A stretch of DNA of 64,000 bases from Gigaspora rosea (taxonomy: Eukaryota; Glomeromycota; Glomeromycetes; Diversisporales; Gigasporaceae). The position numbers and the translations under genes are program-made. Below the pieces are notes generated by a model, which searched no databases, was not told where the DNA came from, and saw only the letters and a list, made by a program, of their open reading frames with translations. Each line of letters begins with the position of its first letter. Position 1 is the first letter of the stretch. Shown one piece after another: positions 35,140 through 46,496 of the stretch. Location of the stretch: NCBI GenBank assembly GCA_003550325.1, contig QKWP01000775.1, positions 8,191 to 72,190 of the forward strand, in the 5' to 3' direction.

Positions 35140-35545
35140 TCTTGTTATTCCAATTCCATTTCGATAACATTCTGCAACTGAAGACATTCCATTAGTGTTC
35201 CCCATTTCTGCAGATTTTTAATAATAAATGAATGCCTTGTGTTCATCTTTTTGAACTCCAATTCCTCTTCGATAACAATTTTCAACTGTAACAAATAATG
35301 TTGGAGATTGTTAAGATTGTTACCAAAGAGGAATTGGAGTTGAAAGGGATGAAAATAAGGCACTCGTTTATTATCAAAAATTTGCAAAGATGGGTGACAA
35401 AAGCGGAACATATAATGTTGAGTTCCCCATCTCTGCAGATTTTTGATAATAAAGCGAATGACTTATTTTCATCCTTTTCAACTCCAATTCCTTTTTCATA
35501 ACAATATCCAACACTATTTGTTCCATCTGTGTTCCCCATTTCTGC
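35140..35545 (-). pseudogene. Sel1-like repeat remnants
   Basis: The minus strand carries Sel1 repeat pieces (YCYEKGIGVEKDENK near 35440-35500; ECYRNGIGITRDLDK near 35140-35200). Between them, about 35290-35410, a piece reads on the opposite strand (CYQRGIGVERDENKALVYY). Sel1 repeats commonly follow kinase domains in Rhizophagus, and a kinase lies just downstream on the same strand, so these may be the decayed repeat region of such a gene with a small internal inversion. Confidence 0.6.
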
Positions 35546-35879
35546 AGTTAGTTTGTATTGGAATAATCATGAATTACTATAAAAATTCTATTGCAAAACT
35601 TATTTACTATTCCAGTGAAACACATTATGCAGTTAAAGTCTTTCGTAAGTTATTGTTAAAAATTATGTTATAGAACTCGTTTACTAATGAAAATACAGTG
35701 GTTAAGGTTGAGATGGTTTGCATTGGAATTTTGTTATTTCTATCGCAAAAAATCCCAGTAGCACATTGTAGTGGGTTGAATTAGGTTGTATACCGATTAT
35801 TGTAAAAATCATGTTACAACTCTTATTACAGAATGTGGATGAAGAAAAGTAATGTGGCAGTGCTAAACTATATATTTAG

Positions 35880-36440
35880 AAATGATCAGTCAGGAACGTT
35901 CCGGTCGAGCCCAGAAGCACAGCCATTGATCCCAATCGGGCAAGCAGATAGGCTGATCCCACATGGATTGCCACAAGAAAATAGATAAGTACAATAACTA
36001 ACAATTTTAATTAGTTGCCTATTTGGGTCATTGACAATCATTAACAAATTGCCATTGTAGGGTTAACACAAGAAGCGCGGCACGAATGTACGCGCATTTA
36101 TCATTCCGCAAGAACCAAGTTTCGCACCAGAACCTTCCCAACCCGATAGAATCCTGCCATAAATTGATTAATTTTCAACTCGTGATCTTCCCGTGTAAAC
36201 CCGTTTATCACGTATGATGAAAGTCAAACGACAAAATAAGGCAACAACGAACAAATTCATTCAAATCCTTCGTTACAGCTTCTCGCTATTTCTTTGCAGA
36301 TCAGTGATGATCAATTCATCTAACCATTAAAAAATCCGACGAAAACAAAAAAAAAATAGAGAATAACACACAATGCTACAAATAAATATTGGATGAAATG
36401 TCATAAAAACTATAAAAATATATATTTCGATATATACCGA
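35880..36440. other. Moderately GC-rich non-coding stretch
   Basis: Bases 35885-36140 are clearly less AT-rich than the surroundings (for example GGTCGAGCCCAGAAGC, GCGCGGCACGAATG). No gene, tRNA fold or terminal repeat was recognised. Confidence 0.35.
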
Positions 36441-36483
36441 TCACTTTTTAACGATTCGAAAGAATTTTTTTTTTCTTTCTTGC

Positions 36484-36552
36484 CTAAGACTTAGTACTAG
36501 ATCTAGTACTAGATCTATATCTAGATCTATATCTAGATCTAGATCTAGTATA
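36484..36552. repeat. CTAGAT microsatellite
   Basis: Imperfect repeats of TAGATC / TATATC give a self-complementary tract about 65 bases long. Confidence 0.75.
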
Positions 36553-36747
36553 AAAAACGTAAAAAAGCAAATTTCCTTTTTTGAATATTGCGAGGAAATT
36601 ATTTTGATGATCAAATGCATAAGAATATCACAAATTACCGTAAGCAGCAGAACCACCAATCGTTTATAGCAAAGGCTAATTACACCACATTACACAGCTT
36701 AACTATTTTTGGGAAAATGGATCGAGCAAAATTAAATATTGTTAAAT

Positions 36748-36900
36748 AGTACAAAATCGTGATGATCTTGGGATCCTGTAATCGGATTTTAATGATTTTG
36801 AGCTTGTTAGAATCGTCTCATTGAGACAAACATTTTGGTAGCAAACCCATCTAAAACGAATCAGTAGATCAAAACTTATTATCCAATTTTTTAAATCAGC
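36748..36900. repeat. Inverse copy of the 29.3-kb dispersed repeat
   Basis: It contains GATCTTGGGATCCTGTAATC and TAGAATCGTCTCATTGAGAC, the complement of 29285-29440. Confidence 0.65.
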
Positions 36901-37289
36901 TTATATGAATACAAGATAAAGTAAATATTAAACAACAAAAACATAAGAAATAAGAGCAAAAAAATAACAGAGAGCAGCAAAAAAAAACAAAAAAAGTAAG
37001 CAAATCATAAAAAAATAATAATATAAAAAAATTTTTACTTTCTAAATTTTTTTTAATTTTTTTAGAATAGTTATTAGATTTCTAGAAATAGGAGCCAATG
37101 GTCAAATTTTAACCCAATTTTACAAGTTTTAAGCTTATTATAAAAAAATTTTTTTATATATAAATATAATACAATTTATATATATTAAATAATAAATAGA
37201 TTATAAATTTTATATATGAAATTTTATAAAAATATATTAACATTTAAAAAAATTTAAGATATAACAAAAAAAAGTTTCTAGAAATAGGG

Positions 37290-37466
37290 CCCATTATCTT
37301 ATATCCTTTTATTTCAATTATGTATAAATCATATTTATGATCACAAATCAATAAAGACTTATTTTAGTGTATTAAACCAAATTATTCAAATTTAAAAAAG
37401 TTGAACTTATTAGTAATGTTTAATATCCTGATATTAAATCATACCTGGCAGCATGATTATATACTA
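37290..37466 (+). mobile_element. Helitron 3' end, hairpin-less copy
   Basis: This is the inverse of 29457-29640. It ends ACCTGGCAGCATGATTATAT then A-CTAG before a T. Compared with the other copy, about 10 bases forming the hairpin are missing. Confidence 0.5.
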
Positions 37467-38799
37467 GTTTACTTATAAAATTGAATTTAATTGGTTAAAA
37501 TTTATATATATATTTTAATTTTTAAAATTTATATTTTGGTGCACTGTGCACCATGGTGCATCCTGATCACAGGGATATAAACTAATGATCATTGATAATG
37601 GTCATCAGTTTTTTGCATTTTGATTTTGATTTTTTTCGCTATTTGAGACGCATTTAACTATTTTTCTTTTTTCAGAATACAGGATTTCAATTTTATTGTC
37701 TCTGTTGTCGTTGTTTCTGGTGTCATCATTACTGGTGTCATTATTGTTACTGCGTTACTGGTGTAATTTTGTTTTAGATAACAGGATTTCGTCGTTACTT
37801 GAGATTCTTTTCAGTTTGTGCATGGGCTAACTCTTTTTTTTCTTTTTAGATAACAGAATTTTCTTATTTCCTAAGCCTTATTTTGTTATTGTATATCATT
37901 AACTAACACCTTCCTTTCGGGTAATAGGATTTTGTTGCTGTCACATTCGGTATCTTTGCTTATAATATGGAAAGTATAATTCTATTCGTTCTGGTTCTTG
38001 TTTTAAGATGTAAGCATGTACTAATACTTTTTTTTCAGCTTTTCATTTTTATGGGTGCTGTTAAGTCAGTTTTGGTTTTTCTTGGAGTTTACTTTTGACG
38101 TTAGTGTCACTTTTCATTTTGGTATCGTCTTCGTTAGTATGGCATTTAGTTATTACCTTTAGTGGAATGCTCTCATAGTTGGTGCCATCGTTATTGGAGA
38201 TGAAAATAACTTTGTTGTTGGTTTTTACCGTTAACATTGTTGGAGGAGTATTGTATTTCGTCTCGTTATCACACTGGTGTTAGATAGTTGGTTTGTATTA
38301 TAGTCATTGATACCATAGTTTAACTTTGTAACTGGTATATTCTCATTGCGAAATTTTGTTGAGTCATTAGGTTGGGGCTAGGATAGAATAGATTAGTTGT
38401 AGTTGTATCGAATAGGAAGCAAAGTGAAGGTGACAGCCAAAGCGAAGCGACTACAAAATAAGCAAAGTAAGTCCTGTTTGTGTTGCTGAGCGTAAGCAAA
38501 GCTATACAAGCTGTACTGTGTATAATGAAGTAATATAAAATGTATATTTGTACGTAGCAGATAGCTTTGTTTTTGCTGTTAGATATTAGGGTAGTTTTAT
38601 TAGTAATCGTGATCAGGTAGTTGATGCAAAATCAAATCATAATTCTTAAATAAAATATAATTTTTGCATAAGTTAAATACTTAATAAATTAAATGAAAAA
38701 ATTGTATTGTTATAGAATAGGTTTTAGTAATTTTGGTAGAAATTAGTTGAAAAATTAGAACTTAATTAGGAAATTCTGTAATAACTGTATTTAGTAATA

Positions 38800-39412
38800 G
38801 TGATATGCGAAATTGATGTGCAATGACACTCAATGACGCTTAGCGACGCTTAACGACACTTAGCGACGCTTAATGTCGCTTAGCGATGCTTAACGACGCT
38901 TAGTGACGCTTAATGACGCTTAGTGACGCTTAATGCTACTTAGCGACGCTTAGCTCAATAGATATATAAACCTGCCTTATTTCCTTTAGTTTTAAACAGA
39001 TCCAGGAGATCCAGACATTGTATTTTATCTTTACCTTTATATTATTTATCCTCCTCTCTTATTATTAATAAACTCTTGGGATTTCTAAGGAACAGACACC
39101 TTGGAATAGCCCTCTTGTTAAATTAATAAACTGTGTATTATCTCTTGTTGTTTTATACCGAACTGCCTCAGAGAAGTGTGTAGTTTCTTACAGACATAAA
39201 AGAAACTATACTTCCCTCTTGCACACCGCTTCACGCCCAAAGTAAGGGATCTCAGGAGCCGTGTGATTGTTACTCTATCGGAATTAAAGAAGGCTTCCGG
39301 TACTGTAACAGTATATACTGTACGAAATATTACTATTGTGATCATGTTGATCAAGTCAGCCAGAGAGCGCTATTGATCACATGATCCAGAGTGATCCGGG
39401 AGTGCAACATGG
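38800..39412 (+). other. LTR-like fossil (solo, boundaries unresolved)
   Basis: A TATA-like box (~38961-38970), a possible transcript start region, an AATAAA signal (~39067) and a region rich in TGATCA motifs follow the decamer repeats. This order resembles an LTR. No second LTR or internal coding region is in the window, so it is at most a solo remnant. Family and age cannot be told. Confidence 0.3.
38820..38957 (+). repeat. Minisatellite of decamer GACGCTTAGC type
   Basis: About 13 near-perfect 10-base units (GACGCTTARY) occur in tandem, ending just before a TATA-like GATATATAAACC. Confidence 0.85.
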
Positions 39413-39646
39413 TGCAGGTGTACCATTTTTTAAAATCCTTAACTTTTTTTATATATACTTATAAATTTAAAATTATATCTTCTCAATAATAAACAAAAAA
39501 TTCTTTAAAATAAAATATATAGTTTGATAGACTTTGTCAAAAGCTATCAAATTATGTATTTTATTTTGCAACTTTAAATTTTTTATTGATAAGATACAAT
39601 TTAAAAAAATTATTAATTGATTTGATGTCTTTAGACTGTTCATACC

Positions 39647-39773
39647 ATATTTCTCTGAAAATAAGCATCCTTTTTTTGTACATAATGTGGGCCAAGGCTA
39701 GCATTTCAACTCAAAATTGACTTATTGTAGTCCAGGAGTGCTTATTTTGAAGTGCTTATTTTTGGAGAAATAT
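39647..39773. mobile_element. Small MITE, TA-flanked
   Basis: The inverted ends TATTTCTCTGAAAATAAGCA and TGCTTATTTTTGGAGAAATA lie 127 bases apart. This fits a Tc1/mariner-type MITE with TA duplication. Confidence 0.65.
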
Positions 39774-40079
39774 TGTACTTTGTAATAGTCAATTTACAAA
39801 TTCTATGTTCTCTTTTTTGATTCCAAGTATTTTGAGATCTACAAGCCAATTTTTGATAATTTAACTACTATTAGAATTAGAAGAACCTTCTTTTTAACTT
39901 TCAATTAGAACACAAGAAGCCTTTACTTAATAGCATCTCATATTTGTAAAGATTATTTTAACTAATCATATTATTATATAGAGTGTTTACTCATTTGACT
40001 TAAAGAATATAGTAAAAAATTAATCAACTTTAGTAAAAGATTTTTAGCCCTTGTTTAAATTAAGAACTAAACTAGAATG

Positions 40080-41117
40080 CGGGATGGGTTGAGTTTGACC
40101 CAAAATTTTGCAAGTTGGGTCAGGTTCAGACATGGGTCAGGTTCAAATTATTGACTTATTAATAAATCGAGTTGAGTTCAGGTCGGGTCTATTAAAGTAT
40201 CGGGTTGGGTTCAGGTTTCTGTTTATTGACCTGTAAAACCTAATTATACCTGATATAATTTTAAAAATAGGTAGCTGCACAATGCAGTCGCACTAAAACC
40301 AGAAACATTATACGTATAAGTACCATTTTATGCCAAATATACTCGATTATACTAAGTAATTTATTTGTTATAAAGAAAAAGAAAATAAATCTATTACTGG
40401 ATGTTTAACACCAAATAACATCGCATCTGGCTTTGAATTTAATGCACTTACAACCTGAGCCCCTTCATGGTTCAGATTAACACATTAAATTCAAAACCAA
40501 ATGCTTTGTTAATTGTGTTATGTAAAAATGATCACCCTGTAATTCTTTAGACAAATAAATCCATTATTGGTTACTACGTCTGATTTTGTTTTATATAATA
40601 TTATAGCTATCTCAGTATGCTTATATAATAGCACAGCACATCAACATATACCCAATTAAATGCAAGATTTTGCTAATACTATTCTATTTGCATTAATCAT
40701 ACACTTTGTTAATGAAGTATAACTATGTTTCTGGTATTTTTATCCAATCTATTTCAATTTACCAGATTTATTATTAAAAAGGAAAACAGAATAATGTAAA
40801 TAATATTTTCTATTTTAGAAAATATTAATATTAAGATGTACTTATACGTATAATGTTTCTGGTTTTAGTGTGACAGCATCATGCAGCTACCCTAATTAAA
40901 ATAATAATCATAGTAATTAGTTACTATCTAGTTACTTTTCACCTATCCTTGATCAAATTTATATGAGCATAAAAATGATCGGACTTGGTCGGGTCGAGAT
41001 GGGCTGGGGTGGTTTTGGAATGGACCTGACCTAAACCTGATAGAAAATTTTTATGATGGGTTGGGTATGGGTCAGAATTTAATCAGGTTTGGGTTAAGTT
41101 TAAAGGAACTCATCCCG
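40080..41117. mobile_element. Outer element with GGGTTGAG-rich ends, carrying a nested MITE
   Basis: The left end CGGGATGGGTTGAGTT and the right end AACTCATCCCG are inverse. Both ends are followed by GGGTCAGGTT/GGGTTCAGG motifs. It is split by the MITE at 40270-40892. Non-coding. Confidence 0.5.
40270..40892. mobile_element. MITE with ~50-base inverted ends
   Basis: GGTAGCTGCACAATGCAGTC, CACTAAAACCAGAAACATTA and TACGTATAAGTA at the left are mirrored at 40840-40892. The target duplication is not clear. No coding sequence. Confidence 0.7.
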
Positions 41118-41384
41118 TTGTTACGATCGGTTGGGAAAGCTTGATACAATTGTGCTAGTTTAGTTCGATCATGAACAAAAGTAAATGGTTTAAAACAATA
41201 AACTAATACACATAGTCTTGGGTTATAAGGTTTATCTTTATTAAAATAAATCAATATATCAAAATATCACAATAATACTAAAACTATATTCAATCATTAA
41301 CTCTACTCATCTCTTTATTAAAACCCATCCTATTTATACTTTCTATTCCCAACTCTTAATCCTAATCTATTGATGGAAGCTTCA

Positions 41385-41492
41385 AGCTCTCGATTAGAGT
41401 TTTAAGCTCTTGTCTAGAGCTTCAAGTACTCATTTGAAGCTTTGAGCACCCGATTGAAGCTTTGAGCTCCAGATTGGAGCTTCGAGCGCCTG
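41385..41492 (+). repeat. Minisatellite GAAGCTTTGAGC, ~25-base units
   Basis: About five imperfect units of the type 'GCTTTGAGCTCCAGATTGGA' are arranged head to tail. Confidence 0.65.
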
Positions 41493-41739
41493 TAGATCAT
41501 TCCTCATAATAAAACTATGATATAAGACTAACCAAATAAAGAAAACAAAGAAATAAAAAAAATAAAAATTATTTGGCATATAATATCATCCCTCACTTGA
41601 GAAAATGAGCTCTGGCAAATTGCTTATCCAATCTTGACGATCCTACAGGATACCTTAGGAGTGTCTCTAATTATTTCAATGGGGTTTTTTCATGGTCACC
41701 AAATTTATCTATATTATTTATTTTGAGTCTTTTTGCTTT

Positions 41740-43145
41740 AATATTTTTGATTGGCCATAACCAAAAAATGTGATTTGTGTGTAGAATTTTAGATTTTTAA
41801 TAGTTACAGCATTTCTATTTAAACGTTTTTGATTGATCATCTTCAGAAAACATGACCAGAGCATAAGAAAACTTTAATCAGTCTATGCCAGTTTATTAAT
41901 TAAATTTGTAATAATTACAACATTTGTCCCATTTAAATGTTTTTGATTAGACATCTTCAGAAAACGTGACCAGAGGGCAAGAAAAACTTTAATCAAATTA
42001 GGCCTTAGGAAAATTTAAATAAGACTAAGACGAATCTGTAATTATTGTAGCATTTCACATTAATGTCAATAATTCATAGTTTTGTCTATTAATATGAATT
42101 AATAACCAGTTGTCATTTTCTATTATTTTTTAAAAAATTGTTTTTTCATTATATTCACTTTGCATCTTTTATCTTTCAGATTTAAAAAATCACTTCCGTT
42201 CATTATGCACATTATGCATCTTTGAAATTAAATTGAAATAGAGTTTTAGATTACGACATTTTTATTTAAACGTTTTTGATTGATCTTCTTCAGAAAACGT
42301 GACCAGAGTGCGAGAAAACTTTAATCAGTCTATACTATACCGATTTATTAAATTTGTATGATTATGATACTTGTCCTGTTTAAATGTTTTTGATTTGGGA
42401 TCTTCAGAAAACGTGACTGGAAGGTGAGAAAACTTTGATCTATTCAACAAAATCAGGCTGTGGGAAAATTTAAATAAGACTAAGACGAATCTGTAATTAT
42501 TGCGATATTTCATGTTAATGTCATAATAATTCGTAATTTGTCAATTAATAACCAGTTGTCATTTTCTATTATTTTTTAAAAAATCAATTTTTTTATTACA
42601 TTTCACTTTGCATCTTTCAGATTTAAAAAATCGCTTCTGTTCATTATGCACATTATTGCATCTTTGAAATTAAATTGAGTTAAATTTTAGATTTTTAATA
42701 GTTACAATTTCTTTTAAACTTTTTTGATTGATTATCTTCAGAAAACTTGACCAGAGTGCGAGAAAACTTTAATCAGTCTATGCTGATTTATTAAATTTAT
42801 AATAATTACGATATTTGTTCTGTTTAAACATTTTTAATTAGGCATCTTAAGAAAATGTGACCAAAGGGCAAAAAAATATTTGATCGGTTCAACTAAAATC
42901 AGACCGTGGAAAAATTTAAATAAGACTAAAACAAATTTGTAATTATTGTGACATTTCATGTTAATGTCATAATAATTCATAATTTGTCTATTAATATGAA
43001 TTAATAACCAGTTGTCATTTTCTATTATTTTTTAAAAAATCAATTTTTTCATTATATTCACTTCACATTTTTCAGGTTTAAAAAATCACTTCTGTTCATT
43101 ATGCACATTATTGTATCTTTGAAATTAAATTGAGATATAGATAAC
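41740..43145. repeat. Three tandem copies of a ~450-base unit
   Basis: Units begin near 41820, 42268 and 42722. Each contains two related subunits with ATCTTCAGAAAACGTGACC, then AATAACCAGTTGTCATTTTC and 'CACTTCCGTTCATTATGCAC'. Identity is high enough to read by eye. No gene is present; short frames run across units. Confidence 0.75.
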
Positions 43146-43389
43146 GTTAATAACATGCGTTAGTGATTCATATACTGTGTATCGCCAGAATAGTAAAGTT
43201 TATAACAATAAAGCTATAATGATTTAACACGAACTAACTCAACCCTAACTACATATTGTAATTATTAGAATAATGAGCAAGTTTTATATGAAATTCTTAA
43301 TAGTAATATTGATAAAATAAGAAAATAATTTAGAAGGATATCGAAATATTTCAGGATTATTTTAAACAACAAATATGAGCACATATAGG

Positions 43390-44565
43390 TTTGTATTACT
43401 TGCTGACCCATTTTTTTAATTTTTTTTAGATTCAATTCAATTTTTGATATTATTTTTTTCTGTTATCCTTATGTGGTATTACTAGTAGAAACCTTAATTT
43501 CCCATAATTGTCTGATAATACTGATGGAAAAAATATGACTGCTGATGATCCTTTGTTGTACAGAAATGAAAACAAGGTTATTTTATTAATTTACAGTATT
43601 TTTTTTAAATAAAAAAAATCCAAATGACCAAATCGGAACTTTTCAGGAACTTTCAAGAGTAAGATAATCTAATGAATTTGATAACTAACAATAAAAACTA
43701 TCTCACAGAACCCGGGCATTGCTCTAGAAAATGGTTTTTGTTTTTTTTATTCTTAAGCCTAAGGCCACGCAAAGTCAATTATTCAGTTTGCATTACCCGC
43801 TGACCCTTTTTTTAATTTTTTTTTAAATCCTGAATATACCAATTCAATTTTTATATTTATTTTTCTGTTATCCTCATCTGGTATCACCAGATACAAACCT
43901 TAATTTCCTAATTATCTGATTGACTGCTGACTTAATTTTTCGATCCTTAGTTGCACAAAATGAAAACAAAAGTTATTCTATTAATTTACAGTAATTTTTT
44001 TTAAAAAAAAATCTGACTGACTGACTATGAATATCTACAGTAGTTTTTTTTAAAAAAAATCTGACTAACCAACTCAGAACATTTCAGGAAATTTCAAAAG
44101 TAAGTTAATCTGATGAATTTGATAACTAACAATAAAAACTATCTCACAGAGCCTGAGTATTGCCCTGTGAAATAGTTTCTGTTTTTTTTTGACTTTTAAG
44201 CCTAAAGCCACACAAAGTCAATTATTCAGTTTGTATTACCATTTTTCAAATTTTTTTTTTAAATTCCAAATATGCCAATTCGATTTTTGGCATTTATTTT
44301 TTTCCATTATCCTTATCCAGTATCACCAGATAGAACCTTTAATTTCCTGTAATTGTCCAATGAAACTAATGGAAAAAATAAGACTGCTAACTCAATTTTT
44401 TAATCCTTTGTTGTACAAAATGAAACCAAGATTATTCTATTAATTTACAGTATTTTTTTTTAAAAAAAAGTCCAACTGACTGACTCATGTTTTAGATCCT
44501 ATGTAATACAAAGCAAAAACCAACTTTGCGCGGTCTAATGCAAACCAAAAATCAACTTTTGTGGC
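43390..44565. repeat. Tandem/overlapping copies of the GGCCACGCAAAG MITE
   Basis: Three diverged units of about 430 bases start near 43395, 43765 and 44205. Each has AAGGCCACGCAAAGTCAATT-like ends, GATAACTAACAATAAAAACT and ACTATCTCACAGA. The right end near 44525-44565 shows two nested terminal copies. Confidence 0.65.
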
Positions 44566-44769
44566 CTTAACTACTATATGTATCATATTAACTAATGAAT
44601 TATGTAATAAAATTCTTTACAGTAAATCAGAATAATTTGAACTTAACTTTAACTACATACTGGGTCACTAGAATAGTGAGTATGGTTTGTAATTGTTTAT
44701 TTTTCATGGAAATTAGAACCTAATACTAACTCAACTTTTAATACTATGTATACTTTATTGTATAATAAC

Positions 44770-44830
44770 ATCCATTCGGGTAGGGTAGCATAGTGGGTAA
44801 CATAGTGGGCCAGCAATATGGCAATAATAG
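44770..44830 (+). repeat. tRNA-like fragment, possible SINE head relic
   Basis: GGGTAGCATAGTGGGTAAC resembles the A-box region of the SINE heads at 11.4, 16.1 and 17.1 kb, but no B box or tail follows. Confidence 0.3.
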
Positions 44831-45175
44831 CTCTAATACAAATTATTGAACCTTAAATAAAATGTAGTCACCAAATAACGAAAAATACTGTAACAGAATT
44901 TTTTTTAATTTAAAGTAAAATTATGAAATTCTAATAATAACTCAATTTTAACTACTATATATACTGTTTAGTAAAATTCTATAAACAGAATTCTTTGCAA
45001 TAAATCACATAGTAGTTCCAATCCAACTTATTCAAATTTAACAACATGCTGTGTTTTTAACAAATATATAATTCAAAAAACTATATAAGATGGGTAGTGC
45101 GTATGTGCCACCTATCACACTAGTCTTTTTTAAATGGGAGTTCACCAGATCATTAGTTTCTTCTTTATTCGCACT

Positions 45176-45670
45176 TCATATATTTATTACAAGGCAAATT
45201 GTTATGTACATCTTCATTATCGTAGGAGACATCCATGGCTGAACTTTACTCTTTCGATTATCTATTAGCATTCTACTAACTTTCACTGCATTATCATTGC
45301 TAAAAGGTGGGCTGTTACAAATATTCTTGCATTTTTCTATTTTTATATCATCATCTTTACTAATATGTTTCTTTAAGCTCAGCAAACCTCTGATGCTTTA
45401 AACTTTTTCATCCAAATATCGCACATTCCTGAAGTCCAAGCTACATTTCTTATCATCTTTGCACTATTATTTAGTATATTACACGATATTATTTTAATCT
45501 TTTGATGCTAATATTCAGTTGCATTTATCTTAGTTTTATATGATTCAATTTACATTTTCCATGCTATACAGGCAGCTTTGAGAGACTTATAGCTTCTGGT
45601 TGAATTTTCATTCTCAGTAGATTTCAAACTGAATCCCAATAGTCCCCGAGCTATAAGTATATAGGTCATT
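45176..45670 (-). pseudogene. Decayed coding relic, unknown
   Basis: The minus strand reads gene-like segments (STENENSTRSYKSLKAACIA, RNVAWTSGMCDIWMKKFKAS, then KVSRMLIDNRKSKVQPWM) separated by stops. No domain is recognised; it is a broken host or transposon-associated gene. Confidence 0.35.
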
Positions 45671-46496
45671 GGATTAGATGCGTAGCCAACTTAGTAACTT
45701 TATTAAATGTAAGATTTTGGATTTGCATAAAAATGGCAAGATTTTAAAAAAGGTTAGGTTGTCAACTTGCATAATTTTATCCAAATTTTAAAATAGTTAG
45801 AGTTGCTGATGTTTATTTTTGGTACAAATTAGGGTAATTAAATATAAGCGGCTTCAAGCAAAACTTGTATAAATTTTATATAATTGATAACTTGTTTTTT
45901 TTTGAATTTTAAAAAACCTGTCAAATGATGACAAGTTTTCTCTTAAAATAGATTCAATTAATAATTTAAATATATCGATGTGTAAATACCTGATTCATAA
46001 TTATTATAATATATAAGGCAATCAAAAAGCAAACTACAATTTCTACAATGTCTTATAAAAGTTATAAGTATTGTATAGTGGAAATACACGCTTGTACAAT
46101 AAGTCAGCTTTAATAAAGTCAAACAAGTGCAAATTAATAGGAACTTCAGGAAGTACGTGAGGTATCAAGCAAGACGGACTTGTGTTAGTTGAAGTTCATT
46201 CACAAGTATGAAGTGGCAGTTTGTGTTTGTAATAACAGTGTTATGTTCAAAAAACTGTAATATATAAAGTAAGTAAATAATAATAATAATAATAATAAAA
46301 GACTTACCTATAACTGAAAAACACCTTAATACTCTAGGTGGTCTAAAATTTTGGGATAAGAAGTCTGCTAAATTTAAGCATATCACCAAGAAAAGGTTGA
46401 ATTATAATTAAAAAGGTTTCATATTATTTGAGCCTCATTCACAAGAATTGTAAATGTAGTTGGAAAAAATATTAGATTTTTTCCTTTAATGATTCA

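Noticed and set aside
36441-36659. 72-residue minus-strand frame with LDLDIDLD repeats
   Set aside because: It is a translation of the CTAGAT microsatellite.
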